A stretch of 64,000 bases of DNA from Paracoccaceae bacterium (lineage in GTDB: Bacteria > Pseudomonadota > Alphaproteobacteria > Rhodobacterales > Rhodobacteraceae). The stretch is from the NCBI GenBank assembly GCA_020425085.1, contig JAGQRW010000007.1:919753-983752 (forward strand), written 5' to 3'. The translations under genes were made by a program, and so were the position numbers. The number at the start of each line of letters is the position of its first letter. The stretch's first letter is position 1. Shown in pieces: positions 1 through 9,412 of this stretch. A model generated the notes under the pieces. It was not told where the DNA came from. It made no database searches and was given only the letters and a program-made list of their open reading frames with translations.

Positions 1-629
1 CGCTGGCGTCCTGGCTGGTGCTTGGCTCATTGGCCGATCTGGCCGGGCGGGTGCGCCTGCGAAAGCTGCCGTTTAGCGAAAGCATGCACCGGCTCAGGCA
101 TCTGCCGCGGGCCGATGTCGGCAAGTCGGTGGCGCATATCGGGCTGGGCCTGACCATTTTCGGCATCAGCGCCATCACCGCATGGCAAAGCGAGGATATC
201 CGCATTGCCAGACCCGGTGACAGCTTTCAGATTGCCGGTGCGGTTTCCAGCTATGATATCCATTTTGACGCGGTGAACGAAGTCGAGGGGCCGAACTATT
301 CCGCCACACGCGGCGATTTCACCGTCACGTCAAACGGCAAGATGGTCGCAACGCTGCATCCGGAAAAGCGCGTTTACACGGTTTCACGCATGCCCACCAC
401 CGAGGCGGCGATTGATATCGGGCCGACCCGCGATGTCTATCTGGTGATCGGCGACGCGCAGGATGGTGGCGGTTATGCGGTGCGATCCTATGTGAAACCG
501 TTTGCCGTATGGATCTGGTTTGGCGCCATCGTTATGGCACTTGGTGGCCTCTTGAGCCTTAGCGACCGGCGCTATCGGGTGGCGGCGGGGGCCAGACGCC
601 GCCAGCACCAGACCCAACCGGCGGAATAG
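1..629 (+). CDS. ccmF: Cytochrome c maturation protein CcmF, C-terminal part (5' end outside window)
   Basis: The frame is open from the left edge (first whole codon at base 3), so only about the last 208 residues are present. CcmF is the inner-membrane heme lyase subunit that joins heme to apocytochrome c in the periplasm. The visible part has a membrane segment around residues 45-60, a periplasmic stretch resembling the CcmF C-terminal domain (including a motif like ATRGDF and the ending KPFAVWIWFGA before the last membrane helix) and a basic cytoplasmic tail. Only 3 bases separate it from ccmH, so the two are very likely co-transcribed. The family call rests on the C-terminal pattern plus the ccmH neighbour. 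Confidence 0.9.
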   Translation, partial: LASWLVLGSLADLAGRVRLRKLPFSESMHRLRHLPRADVGKSVAHIGLGLTIFGISAITAWQSEDIRIARPGDSFQIAGAVSSYDIHFDAVNEVEGPNYSATRGDFTVTSNGKMVATLHPEKRVYTVSRMPTTEAAIDIGPTRDVYLVIGDAQDGGGYAVRSYVKPFAVWIWFGAIVMALGGLLSLSDRRYRVAAGARRRQHQTQPAE

Positions 630-632
630 GCG

Positions 633-1076
633 ATGTGGCGGGTTTTTGCCTTGCTGATGCTGCTGGCGACACCGTTATGGGCGGTGCAGCCGGACGAAGT
701 CCTGCCCGATCCAGTGCAGGAGGCGCGGGCGCGGCAAATCTCGCAAGGTCTGCGATGTCTGGTCTGTCGTAACGAATCGATTGATGACAGCAATGCGGGT
801 CTGGCGCGCGATCTGCGTCTGTTGGTGCGCGAACGCATCGTTGCCGGGGATAGCGATGATCAGGTGGTGGCCTTTATCGTGTCGCGATATGGCGAATATG
901 TGTTGCTGAACCCCAGGGCCGATGGCTCGAACCTGCTGTTATGGGGGGCGGGTCCTTTGATGCTGGTGATTGCCATTGCGATCGGCCTGATTTCCCGGCG
1001 TCGCCGCAGCAACGCGACGGTTGAACAGCTAAGTGAGGCGGAAAAGGCGCGGCTTGCCGAACTGATGCGGGATTGA
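633..1076 (+). CDS. ccmH: Cytochrome c-type biogenesis protein CcmH
   Basis: A 147-residue protein with a signal peptide or membrane anchor at residues 1-18, the CcmH/CycL motif LRCLVCRN at residues 40-47 (redox cysteines C42 and C45), and a C-terminal membrane helix at about 102-120 followed by an RRRR cluster. CcmH reduces the apocytochrome CXXCH thiols in the periplasm before heme attachment and works with CcmF. It starts 3 bases after ccmF. The length and the single TM after the redox domain match the short alphaproteobacterial CcmH rather than the long E. coli CcmH-CcmI fusion. Confidence 0.95.
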   Translation: MWRVFALLMLLATPLWAVQPDEVLPDPVQEARARQISQGLRCLVCRNESIDDSNAGLARDLRLLVRERIVAGDSDDQVVAFIVSRYGEYVLLNPRADGSNLLLWGAGPLMLVIAIAIGLISRRRRSNATVEQLSEAEKARLAELMRD

Positions 1077-1163
1077 CGTGGCGTTGCGGCCATATCTCCA
1101 CTCGCATCCGGCGGAAGTCTTGGCTAGTAATGCGGCGGAGTTTCATGAATAGGAGGCCGCAGC

Positions 1164-1940
1164 ATGATCTACGAGGTCATCGAACTGGAAATCAACGATG
1201 GCGTGGCGACGCTCAGCCTGAACCGGCCTGATCTGCTGAACAGCATGAACGACCGGATGCGCGACGAAATTCGCGACGCGGTGTTGCGCGCGCAGGAACA
1301 GGCGCGGGTGCTGGTGATCACCGGCAAAGGGCGCGGGTTCTGTTCCGGGCAGGATCTGGGGGGCGATGTGGATGTTGCCACTTTCGATCTGGAAAAGGCG
1401 CTGAAGGAACAGTACGAACCGATGCTCAGGGCGATTTACGATTGTCCGATCCCGACCATTTCCGCCGTCAACGGCCCGGCCGCCGGGGCGGGGGCCAATC
1501 TGGCGCTGGCCGCGGATGTGGTGATTGCCGCTGAAAGCGCCTATTTCATGCAGGCATTCGCCATGATCGGCCTTATCCCCGATGCCGGCGGCACCTATTT
1601 CATGCCCCGCAGCATGGGCTTTGCCAAGGCGATGGGGGCGTCGTTGTTTGCCGACAAGATCAGCGCGCGTCAGGCCGCCGACTGGGGGCTGATCTGGGAA
1701 TGTGTGCCGGACCTTGATTTTGCCGACCACATCGCCCGCCGCGCCGGGATGCTGGCAAATGGGCCGACCGCCGCCTATCAACGCATCAAACAGGCGATCC
1801 GTGCCAGTTTTGAAAACGATCTGGATACCCAGCTGGCGCTGGAGGCCAGATTGCAGGGCGAAGCCGGGCGCACCCGCGATTTCGCCGAAGGTGTCACCGC
1901 CTTCAACCAGAAACGCAAACCGAAATATCAAGGGCACTAG
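1164..1940 (+). CDS. Enoyl-CoA hydratase/isomerase, PaaG-like
   Basis: A 258-residue crotonase-fold protein. The oxyanion-hole motif GRGFCSGQDL is at residues 56-65, NGPAAGAGANLAL follows near 110, and GLIPDAGGTY carries the acidic residue typical of PaaG-type isomerases. The ending KRKPKYQG also resembles PaaG, the ring-epoxide isomerase of phenylacetyl-CoA breakdown, so 2-(1,2-epoxy-1,2-dihydrophenyl)acetyl-CoA isomerase is the nearest named relative. No other paa genes are in the window, so the true substrate is open. A strong Shine-Dalgarno (AGGAGG) supports the ATG at 1164. It follows the ccm genes after an 87-base gap. Confidence 0.85.
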   Translation: MIYEVIELEINDGVATLSLNRPDLLNSMNDRMRDEIRDAVLRAQEQARVLVITGKGRGFCSGQDLGGDVDVATFDLEKALKEQYEPMLRAIYDCPIPTISAVNGPAAGAGANLALAADVVIAAESAYFMQAFAMIGLIPDAGGTYFMPRSMGFAKAMGASLFADKISARQAADWGLIWECVPDLDFADHIARRAGMLANGPTAAYQRIKQAIRASFENDLDTQLALEARLQGEAGRTRDFAEGVTAFNQKRKPKYQGH

Positions 1941-1991
1941 CAGGGAAAGATGCCGCAAACGGCGCAATATCCCACTGGCAAGGAGCAAGGC

Positions 1992-3134
1992 ATGACCAAC
2001 AAACGCAGCATATTCGAAGAAGTCAGCGGCGATACCGGCACCCGTCCGGCCACAACCGGCGGTCTGATCGACCGGCCCGCCGACAGCGCCAGGCGCGGTA
2101 TCCGTATCTGGCTGCATATCCTGCTGTTTCTGGTGGCGCTGATGATCGTGGTCGGCGGTCTGACCCGGCTGACCGATAGCGGGTTGTCGATCACCGAATG
2201 GAACGTCATCAAGGGGGCGGTGCCGCCGATGAGCGACACTGCCTGGCAGGCCGAATTCACCAAATATCAGGCCAGCCCGGAATATCAGTTGCAGAACCGG
2301 GGCATGAGCCTGACGGATTTCAAGTTCATCTACTGGTGGGAATGGGGCCATCGCCAGCTTGGCCGCCTGATCGGGCTGGTCTGGGCACTGGGGTTCTTCT
2401 GGTTCCTGTTTCGGCGCAAGATCCCCACGGGCTGGACCGGCCGGTTTGTTCTTTTGGGTGCGCTTGGCGGCTTGCAGGGGGCGATCGGCTGGTGGATGGT
2501 TTCCAGCGGTCTTGGCGGGCGCATGGTTGATGTCGCCAGTTACCGGCTGGCGACGCATCTGGGCATTGCCTTTGTCATCATGGGGTTGATCGCCTGGTAT
2601 CTGTTCCGGCTGAAAAGACCGGCGCAGGAACTGTTGCAGGCACGGCGTCACCGCGAGGCCCGGTTGGTGTCGCTGTCGACCCTGCTGCTGGTGCTGGTAT
2701 TCGCCCAGATCCTGCTGGGTGCGCTGGTGGCGGGGATTGATGCCGGGCGCGGTTATATCGACTGGCCGATGATGAACGGTGAATTCCTGCCATCGGAAAG
2801 TTTCGATTACACGCCGTTCTGGACCAACTTCTTTGAAAATCCGGCGCTGGTGCAGTTCAACCACCGGATGCTTGGCTATCTGGTGTTTCTGGTGGCGATG
2901 TTCATCTGGTGGGCCAGCCGCAACAGCCCGCTGACGGCGGTGCGCCGGGCATTCACCTGGGTCGGCTGGGCGGTGATCGTGCAGATGCTTCTGGGCATCA
3001 CCACCGTTCTTTATGCCGCCCCGTGGGATATTGCGATCGTCCACCAGCTTGGCGCGATTCTGGTCATGGTGCTGGTCCTGCGGGCCAGGTTTGCCGCCCT
3101 TTATCCGGCTTCGCAGTCGCTGCGCCAGGCATGA
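1992..3134 (+). CDS. ctaA: Heme A synthase CtaA (COX15 type)
   Basis: A 380-residue polytopic membrane protein that oxidises the C8 methyl group of heme O to a formyl group, giving heme A for cytochrome aa3 oxidase. Eight or so hydrophobic helices are visible. Characteristic pieces are GGLTRLTDSGLSITEWN in the first helix region, WEWGHRQLGRLIG and FNHRMLGYLV, whose histidines are heme ligands in the family. An ATG exists at 1950, but the one at 1992 has AGGAG at good spacing and begins a typical N-terminus (MTNKRSIFEEVSG), so I chose 1992. The stop overlaps the start of the next gene in an ATGA. Confidence 0.94.
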   Translation: MTNKRSIFEEVSGDTGTRPATTGGLIDRPADSARRGIRIWLHILLFLVALMIVVGGLTRLTDSGLSITEWNVIKGAVPPMSDTAWQAEFTKYQASPEYQLQNRGMSLTDFKFIYWWEWGHRQLGRLIGLVWALGFFWFLFRRKIPTGWTGRFVLLGALGGLQGAIGWWMVSSGLGGRMVDVASYRLATHLGIAFVIMGLIAWYLFRLKRPAQELLQARRHREARLVSLSTLLLVLVFAQILLGALVAGIDAGRGYIDWPMMNGEFLPSESFDYTPFWTNFFENPALVQFNHRMLGYLVFLVAMFIWWASRNSPLTAVRRAFTWVGWAVIVQMLLGITTVLYAAPWDIAIVHQLGAILVMVLVLRARFAALYPASQSLRQA

Positions 3135-4609
3135 ACGCCTATGCCGCGCTGTTGGCGTTTCAGCGCCAGACCACGGCGCTTGCACAGGTGTCGGGGCTGC
3201 TTGGCTGGGATCAGGAAACCATGATGCCGAAAGGTGCCGCCATGCAACGTGGCGAATGGATGGCGGCGATGAGCACCAGCATCCATCAACGCCAGTCCGA
3301 TCCGCGCATCGGCGACTGGCTGGCGGCGCTGGAGGGGGCCGATCTTGGCCAGGTGGAACGGGCCAATCTCAGGCATATCCGCCGGGATTACCACCGCGCC
3401 AGTCGCGTTCCCGCCGATCTGGCGGCCGAGATTGCCCGCACCACTTCGCTGGCACAAGGGATATGGGCCGAGGCGCGGGCCAATGACGATTTCGCCGCCT
3501 TTGCGCCGACGCTGGAAAAGGTGCTGCAACTGCGCCGGGACGAGGCGGCGGCGCTGGCCCCGGGCGAGGACGCCTATGACGCATTGTTGCAGGATTATGA
3601 ACCGGGCATGAGCGGTGCCGAACTGTCCGGGTTGCTTGGTGAACTGCGGCCGGGGCTGGTTGAACTGCGAGACCGCATCCGCGGTGCCGGGCGCGCGGTT
3701 CCCCGGCTTGACCACCGGTTTGACGACAAGGCGCAAATGGCGCTGGCGGATGAGCTGGCGGGGGTTTTCGGCTATGACTGGTCGCGCGGGCGGCTGGACA
3801 AGGCGGTACATCCGTTTTCCAGCGGCTCGGGCAACGATACCCGCATCACCACCCGCGTCGATGCGCTTGATCCGTTCAACTGCATCTATTCCACCATCCA
3901 CGAAACCGGTCATGCCACCTATGAGCAGGCGATCAACCCGGATTACCTGCTGACACCGCTGGGGCAGGGGGTTTCCATGGGGGTGCACGAAAGCCAAAGC
4001 CGGATTTATGAAAATCAGCTTGGCCGCAGCGCCGGTTTCTGCCGCTTCCTTTATGGCCGGATGCGCGACCGGTTCGGCGATTTCGGCATTGGTGATGCCG
4101 ATACATTCTATGCGCTGGTGAACCGGGTCGGGCAGGGTTTCATCCGCACCGAATCAGACGAGGTGCAGTATAACCTGCACATCCTTATGCGGTTCGATCT
4201 GGAACGCGCCCTGATTGCCGGTGATCTGGGTATCGGTGATCTGGAAGCCGCCTGGAACGACCGCTTTCTGGCCGATTTCGGTGTCAGGATTGACCGGCCT
4301 TCCAACGGCGTGTTGCAGGATGTGCATTGGTCTGTGGGGCTGTTTGGCTATTTTCCGACCTATACGCTTGGCAACATCTATGCGGGCTGCCTTTACCGCG
4401 CGATGACTGCGGCCTTGCCGGGATTGGCGGCGGATCTGGAACGGGGCGACACCCGTGCCGCGACCGGCTGGCTGAAACAGCAGGTGCAGCAACATGGCGG
4501 GCTTTATGAAGCGCGTGAACTGATCGAACGCGCCAGTGGTGACAAGGTTTCGGCCAAACCGCTGCTGGAATACCTGACCGGCAAGTTCCGCGCGATTTAC
4601 CGGCTGTGA
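3131..4609 (+). CDS. Carboxypeptidase Taq (M32 family metallopeptidase)
   Basis: A 492-residue cytoplasmic zinc carboxypeptidase, the usual length for family M32. The zinc-binding HEXXH motif is HETGHATYEQ near residue 257. Other family blocks are LGWDQETMMP near the N-terminus, GVHESQSR downstream of the HEXXH, RTESDEVQYNLH and DVHWSVGLFGYFPTY. The protein removes C-terminal residues from peptides. Its ATG overlaps the ctaA stop (ATGA), indicating translational coupling. A longer frame extends upstream inside ctaA, but the family N-terminus begins at 3131. Confidence 0.93.
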   Translation: MNAYAALLAFQRQTTALAQVSGLLGWDQETMMPKGAAMQRGEWMAAMSTSIHQRQSDPRIGDWLAALEGADLGQVERANLRHIRRDYHRASRVPADLAAEIARTTSLAQGIWAEARANDDFAAFAPTLEKVLQLRRDEAAALAPGEDAYDALLQDYEPGMSGAELSGLLGELRPGLVELRDRIRGAGRAVPRLDHRFDDKAQMALADELAGVFGYDWSRGRLDKAVHPFSSGSGNDTRITTRVDALDPFNCIYSTIHETGHATYEQAINPDYLLTPLGQGVSMGVHESQSRIYENQLGRSAGFCRFLYGRMRDRFGDFGIGDADTFYALVNRVGQGFIRTESDEVQYNLHILMRFDLERALIAGDLGIGDLEAAWNDRFLADFGVRIDRPSNGVLQDVHWSVGLFGYFPTYTLGNIYAGCLYRAMTAALPGLAADLERGDTRAATGWLKQQVQQHGGLYEARELIERASGDKVSAKPLLEYLTGKFRAIYRL

Positions 4610-4615
4610 TGCCGC

Positions 4616-5086
4616 CTATTCGGTGAAATCGGCGACCTTTGCGCCGGTTTTTTCCACCAGCGTTTGCGGTGCAATATCGAACATGTGATGCGGGGTGCCG
4701 GCGGCGGCCCAGATCACGTCAAATGCGCTCAGGCGCGGATCCAGAAAGGCGCGGATCGGTTTCAGGTGGCCAAACGGCGACACGCCGCCGATGGCAAACC
4801 CGGTCTGTTCGCGGATCAAGGCGGCATCGGCCTTGCCCAACGGCTCGCCCGCCAGTGCCGAGGCTTTGGCCGCGTCCACCCGGTTGCCGCCCGCAGTCAG
4901 AAACAGGATTGCCTCGCCGGAATTCTCGCCGCGGAAAATCACCGACTTGGCGATCTGGTCAACCGTGCAGCCGACCACATCGGCGGCCTGTTGGGCGGTG
5001 TTGGTCGGCACCGTTACATGCAGGATCTCGATCGGCAGACCCATCGCCGCCAGATGCTGTTTCACGCGTTTCAGACTTTTGCTCAT
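4616..5086 (-). CDS. YbaK/ProX-family aminoacyl-tRNA deacylase
   Basis: A 156-residue YbaK/ProX domain protein that probably hydrolyses mischarged aminoacyl-tRNA in trans. Family features include QAADVVGCTVDQIAKSVIF, the conserved lysine in that block, and GGVSPFGH, followed by FDVIWAAAGTPHHMF. The frame could begin at 5149, but the ATG at 5086 (MSKSLKRVKQH) matches the family start better. It is convergent with the M32 peptidase (6 bases between stops) and divergent from glnE (77 bases). Substrate specificity (Cys-tRNA-Pro, Ala-tRNA-Pro or other) cannot be read here. Confidence 0.87.
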   Translation of the reverse strand: MSKSLKRVKQHLAAMGLPIEILHVTVPTNTAQQAADVVGCTVDQIAKSVIFRGENSGEAILFLTAGGNRVDAAKASALAGEPLGKADAALIREQTGFAIGGVSPFGHLKPIRAFLDPRLSAFDVIWAAAGTPHHMFDIAPQTLVEKTGAKVADFTE

Positions 5087-5163
5087 GCTGGCATTTATTG
5101 CCGCGCCGGCAGGGATGTGCAAGGGCTGTTGACGCCGCTTCGGTGGCAAAGCATCTTCAAGGC

Positions 5164-7956
5164 ATGAGTTTGATCGCCAAGACCGTCAAGGCCCCGATTC
5201 CCTATGAGCCTGAACGCGGCGACGAGGTTCTGGCGCTGTTTGGCGAACTGCCGGAAAACCTCAGCCAGCTATTGCGGGGTGTGGCCGGTTGCAGCCCCTA
5301 TCTGCGCGGTCTGCTGGAACGCGAGGCGGATTGGCTGGCGACTGTATTGGCGGTTGAATCTGCACAGGTGATGCCCGGCCTTCTGGCCGAGGTCAGCGGC
5401 ACCACCGCCGAAACCCTCGGGCGCGAACTTCGCCGGATCAAGCGTCGGCTGGCGCTATATGCGGCGCTGGCCGATACCGGCGGCATGTGGCCCTTGGCGC
5501 GCGTCACCGGCACGCTGACGGATTTCGCCGATTTCGCCGTCGCACAATGCCTGATGCTGTTCCTCAGCGCCGAGTTTCAGCGCGGCAAGCTTCCCGGCAT
5601 GACCGAAACCGATCTTGAAACCGCCTGTGGCATGGTGGTGCTGGCCATGGGCAAGATGGGGGCGGGCGAGCTTAACTATTCCTCGGATATCGACCTGATC
5701 GTGCTGTTCGACGAAACCCGCCATTCCGAGGCGAATTTTGACGCCATCCGCGAAAGTTTCATTCGCATTACCCGGCGTATGGCCAAACTCCTTAGCGATG
5801 TGACCGGTGATGGCTATGTCTTTCGCACCGATCTCAGGCTCAGGCCGGATCCGTCGGTCACGCCGGTCTGCCTGTCGATGGGGGCGGCGGAACGCTATTA
5901 CGAAAGTCTGGGGCGCACCTGGGAACGCGCCGCCTATATCAAGGCGCGGCCATGTGCCGGCGACATCAAGGCGGGCTGGGGGTTTCTGGAAACCCTGCGC
6001 CCGTTCGTCTGGCGCAAGCATCTGGATTACGCCGCGATTCAGGATGCCCACGACATGCGCCTCAGGATTCGTGATCACAAAAGACTGGGCGGGCCGATCA
6101 AGCTTTTGGGCCACAATATGAAGCTCGGGCGTGGTGGAATACGCGAGATTGAATTTTTCACCCAGACCCGCCAGATCATCGCCGGCGGGCGCGATCCTGA
6201 TTTGCGCAGCCGCGAAACCGTTGCCGGACTTGGGGTGCTGGCGACAAAGGGCTGGGTGCCCAGGGAAACGGCGGACAAGCTGACGCAGGCCTATCTGGCG
6301 CATCGTGAGGTAGAACATCGCATCCAGATGCTGAACGATGCCCAGACCCACGATCTGCCAAACACGCCGGAACAGATGGACCGGCTGGCGCGATTCTGTG
6401 GCTTTCAGGTGACCGACGATTTTTTGGCTGAAATCCGCCAGCGCCTGAACGACGTGCATCACCTGACCGAGGATTTCTTTGCCCCGGACGATCAGACACA
6501 GCCGGACGGCCCCGAACTCAGCCAGTCGTTGCAGGAAATGGTGGATAAATGGCGCAGCCTGCCCGCCCTTCGAACCAGCCGCGCCATCAGGATATTCAAG
6601 CGCCTGCAACCGGTGATTCTGGCCAAGGTGAACGCCACTGCAAGACCCGAGGAAACCCTGATCCAGTTTGACGGCTTTCTTGCCGGTCTGCCCGCAGGCG
6701 TGCAGTTGTTTTCCCTGTTCGAGGCCAACCCGCCCCTGATTGATCTGCTGGTGGATATCTGTGGCAGTGCGCCCGGTCTGGCGCATTACCTGTCGCGCAA
6801 CGCACAGGTGTTTGACGCGGTGATCGGCGGCAGCTTCTTTGAACCCTTGCCGGATGCCACCGAAATGGCGGCGGGGCTTCAGGCGCTATTGGCACCGATT
6901 GATGACTATGAAAACACGCTGAATACCGCCCGGCGCTGGATGAAGGAGATGCATTTTCGCATCGGGGTGCAGCACCTCAAGGGCTTGATCGATTCGATCA
7001 AGGCGGGCGGGCATTATTCTGCCCTTGCCGATGCGGTTCTGGCCGCGATCGCGCCACCGATCGAGGCAGAATTTGCCCGCCGTCATGGTCCGCTGCCGGG
7101 GCGGGGGGCAGCGATAATCGGCATGGGCAGTCTGGGTGCGGCAAGCCTGACGGCAACCTCGGATCTTGACCTGATCGTCATCTATGACGCCATGGGGCAG
7201 GAGGCATCCGAGGGAAAACGCCCGCTGGCGGTCTCGACTTATTTCGCGCGTCTGACGCAGGCGCTGGTCACCGCGCTGAGTTCTCCGATGGCCGAAGGTA
7301 GGTTATACGAGGTTGACATGCGGCTGCGCCCGTCGGGGCGCATGGGGCCGGTAGCCACCCCCTTCAGCGGTTTTCAGAACTATCAGTTGAACGAGGCATG
7401 GACCTGGGAACATCTGGCCCTGACCCGCGCCCGCCCGGTGGCCGGCAACCGGCACCTGATGGCCGAGATCGAGGCGTTTCGCCGTCAGGTCATCGGCCTT
7501 CCCCATGATCCTGCCAAGGTAGTGGCTGACGTAATTGCCATGCGCGAACGTCTGGCGGCGGCCCAGGACGGCGCGCGCGTCGGCAATCCGTTTGAAACCA
7601 AACAGGGTGAAGGGCGGATGCTGGACATCGAATTGCTGGCACAGATGGCGGCACTTCTGGCCCAAAGCCCGGCCCGGAACGTTCAGGATCAGTTGCAGGC
7701 GGGCGTGGCACTTGGCCTTTATCCCGACAAGACCTGCCAGGCGGTTCAGCGGGCCTATATCCGCCTTGCCAGGGTGCAGCAGGTTGGCCGCCTTGTCACC
7801 GAAGGCACGCTTTCGCCTGACGCCATTGGCCAGGGTGGCTGTGATCTGTTGCTGGCGGAAACCGGTGCAGAAAACATCGACGATCTCGGGGCTATTCTGG
7901 CGGATGAACGCAAGATGGTGAAAGGCGTGATTGCCGCCTGCCTGTGCGGCGACTAA
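5164..7956 (+). CDS. glnE: Glutamine synthetase adenylyltransferase / adenylyl-removing enzyme GlnE
   Basis: A 930-residue bifunctional enzyme that adds AMP to and removes AMP from a tyrosine of glutamine synthetase, under PII control. It has two nucleotidyltransferase domains in the expected order. The N-terminal deadenylylating one has GAGELNYSSDIDLIVLFD and the C-terminal adenylylating one has GSLGAASLTATSDLDLIVIYD, each with the DxD metal motif. E. coli GlnE is 946 residues. The frame is open upstream to 4639, across the antisense ybaK gene, but that part has no family similarity; the ATG at 5164 starts a normal N-terminus. Confidence 0.95.
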   Translation: MSLIAKTVKAPIPYEPERGDEVLALFGELPENLSQLLRGVAGCSPYLRGLLEREADWLATVLAVESAQVMPGLLAEVSGTTAETLGRELRRIKRRLALYAALADTGGMWPLARVTGTLTDFADFAVAQCLMLFLSAEFQRGKLPGMTETDLETACGMVVLAMGKMGAGELNYSSDIDLIVLFDETRHSEANFDAIRESFIRITRRMAKLLSDVTGDGYVFRTDLRLRPDPSVTPVCLSMGAAERYYESLGRTWERAAYIKARPCAGDIKAGWGFLETLRPFVWRKHLDYAAIQDAHDMRLRIRDHKRLGGPIKLLGHNMKLGRGGIREIEFFTQTRQIIAGGRDPDLRSRETVAGLGVLATKGWVPRETADKLTQAYLAHREVEHRIQMLNDAQTHDLPNTPEQMDRLARFCGFQVTDDFLAEIRQRLNDVHHLTEDFFAPDDQTQPDGPELSQSLQEMVDKWRSLPALRTSRAIRIFKRLQPVILAKVNATARPEETLIQFDGFLAGLPAGVQLFSLFEANPPLIDLLVDICGSAPGLAHYLSRNAQVFDAVIGGSFFEPLPDATEMAAGLQALLAPIDDYENTLNTARRWMKEMHFRIGVQHLKGLIDSIKAGGHYSALADAVLAAIAPPIEAEFARRHGPLPGRGAAIIGMGSLGAASLTATSDLDLIVIYDAMGQEASEGKRPLAVSTYFARLTQALVTALSSPMAEGRLYEVDMRLRPSGRMGPVATPFSGFQNYQLNEAWTWEHLALTRARPVAGNRHLMAEIEAFRRQVIGLPHDPAKVVADVIAMRERLAAAQDGARVGNPFETKQGEGRMLDIELLAQMAALLAQSPARNVQDQLQAGVALGLYPDKTCQAVQRAYIRLARVQQVGRLVTEGTLSPDAIGQGGCDLLLAETGAENIDDLGAILADERKMVKGVIAACLCGD

Positions 7957-8037
7957 GTCGCGATGCCGGCCGGCAGGGCTTTGCAATCGGGGCGGAACAT
8001 GCGACGTTCTGTCACCGATGTTGGGGAATCAGGCAGC

Positions 8038-8310
8038 ATGGACAAGGGCAAACTTGAAATCGACCCGCGCGGTCTGATCTTTGAAAGCTATCGGATCGAC
8101 GGCATCAGAATCGAGGAATGCCGCTCGATCTTTCTTGACTGGGCCATGGGGCTGGCGGTGGATACCGACATGCAGGCGGCGCTGAACCTGTTGCAGCAGA
8201 CCTATGCTCAGGCCAATCCGGATCATCCGATGAACACCGTCATCGCCGCCGGGTTGGAACGACAGGCAGCCGCCAGCGGTCGGCGTGGCCGACGCAGGCG
8301 GGGCGGCTGA
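8038..8310 (+). CDS. Small conserved alphaproteobacterial protein of unknown function
   Basis: A 90-residue protein with a well-ordered sequence (DPRGLIFESYRIDGIRIEEC, then FLDWAM) and a basic glycine/arginine-rich tail (RRGRRRRGG). I recognise it only as the kind of small conserved protein found beside glnE/prfA in Rhodobacterales; I know no function. No signal peptide or membrane segment is visible. Upstream in-frame starts exist at 7963 and 7999, but the ATG at 8038 begins the conserved-looking part. It sits 81 bases after glnE and 46 bases before prfA. Confidence 0.65.
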   Translation: MDKGKLEIDPRGLIFESYRIDGIRIEECRSIFLDWAMGLAVDTDMQAALNLLQQTYAQANPDHPMNTVIAAGLERQAAASGRRGRRRRGG

Positions 8311-8356
8311 CGGTTTCGCTTGACCAGCCCCTTGCTTCAAAGGCAAACCCGCCCTC

Positions 8357-9412
8357 ATGGTTCCGATAGAAAAACTTCAGCAGATCGTCGAGCGATTCGA
8401 CTACCTAGAGGCGCGGATGGCGGATGCCACGGCGGGTGATGATTTTGCGGTTCTGGGGCGCGAATATGCCGAACTGAAACCGGTGGTGGAACAAATCCAT
8501 GCCTATCGCCGCCTGTTGGCGGATATTGCCGGGGCCGAGGAAATGCTGGGCGACCCGGAAATGCGCCGCATGGCGGAAGAAGAAATCGCCACCCTTCGCG
8601 CCGATCTGCCCGAGGCGGAACTGGCCCTGAAACTGGCGCTGTTGCCACGGGACGAGGCCGACAGCCGCCCGGCGATCATCGAAATCCGTGCCGGAACCGG
8701 CGGTGACGAGGCGGCGCTGTTTGCCGCCGATCTTTTGCGAATGTATCAGCGACTGGCGGAGAATTCCGGCTGGAAATTCACCCTGATTTCCGAAACCCCC
8801 ACCGAACTTGGCGGCTATAAAGAGGTGATCGGCCGCATCGAAGGCGACGGCGTGTTCGCACGGCTGAAATTTGAAAGCGGCGTCCACCGGGTGCAGCGGG
8901 TGCCGACCACCGAAAGCGGCGGGCGTGTGCATACTTCGGCAGCTACGGTGGCGGTTTTGCCCGAGGCCGAGGCGGTCGATCTGGACATTCCGCAAACCGA
9001 CATCCGCATTGATACCATGCGCGCCAGCGGGGCAGGTGGCCAGCACGTCAATACCACCGACAGCGCCGTCAGGATCACCCATATCCCCACCGGCATCATG
9101 GTGGTGTCGGCGGAAAAATCGCAACACCGCAACCGCGAGATTGCCATGCAGGTCTTGCGCACGCGCCTTTATGATCTGGAGCGGCAGAAGGCCGATGATG
9201 AACGCGCCGCCACCCGCAAGGGGCAGGTCGGCAGCGGTGATCGTTCGGAACGCATCCGCACCTACAACTTTCCGCAAGGAAGGCTGACCGATCACCGGAT
9301 CAACCTTACCCTTTACAAGCTGGATCAGGCGATGGCGGGCGATATTGATGAGGTGATCGACGCGCTGATCGCCGACGATCAGGCAACCCGTCTGGCCGAA
9401 CTTGACCCATGA
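8357..9412 (+). CDS. prfA: Peptide chain release factor 1 (RF1)
   Basis: A 351-residue class I release factor for UAA and UAG. The catalytic GGQ is at residues 227-229 in [16 protein letters not shown], the region methylated by PrmC. Upstream is the recognition domain with [11 protein letters not shown] and [13 protein letters not shown]. The glutamine of GGQ triggers peptidyl-tRNA hydrolysis at the ribosomal peptidyl transferase centre. The start ATG at 8357 gives the family N-terminus. The stop overlaps the prmC start in ATGA, so the methyltransferase for this factor is translationally coupled to it. Confidence 0.97.
   Translation: MVPIEKLQQIVERFDYLEARMADATAGDDFAVLGREYAELKPVVEQIHAYRRLLADIAGAEEMLGDPEMRRMAEEEIATLRADLPEAELALKLALLPRDEADSRPAIIEIRAGTGGDEAALFAADLLRMYQRLAENSGWKFTLISETPTELGGYKEVIGRIEGDGVFARLKFESGVHRVQRVPTTESGGRVHTSAATVAVLPEAEAVDLDIPQTDIRIDTMRASGAGGQHVNTTDSAVRITHIPTGIMVVSAEKSQHRNREIAMQVLRTRLYDLERQKADDERAATRKGQVGSGDRSERIRTYNFPQGRLTDHRINLTLYKLDQAMAGDIDEVIDALIADDQATRLAELDP

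Noticed and set aside
1143..3185. A 680-codon open frame on the minus strand
   Set aside because: It runs opposite to the enoyl-CoA hydratase and ctaA genes, has a composition rich in H, Q, R and P typical of a GC-rich shadow frame, and resembles no family.
4639..5163. An N-terminal extension of GlnE by 175 residues
   Set aside because: The extension is antisense to ybaK and has no GlnE similarity; the ATG at 5164 gives a normal length.
5455..6786. A 443-codon open frame on the minus strand inside glnE
   Set aside because: It is the antisense shadow of the well-conserved GlnE domains and has no recognisable similarity.
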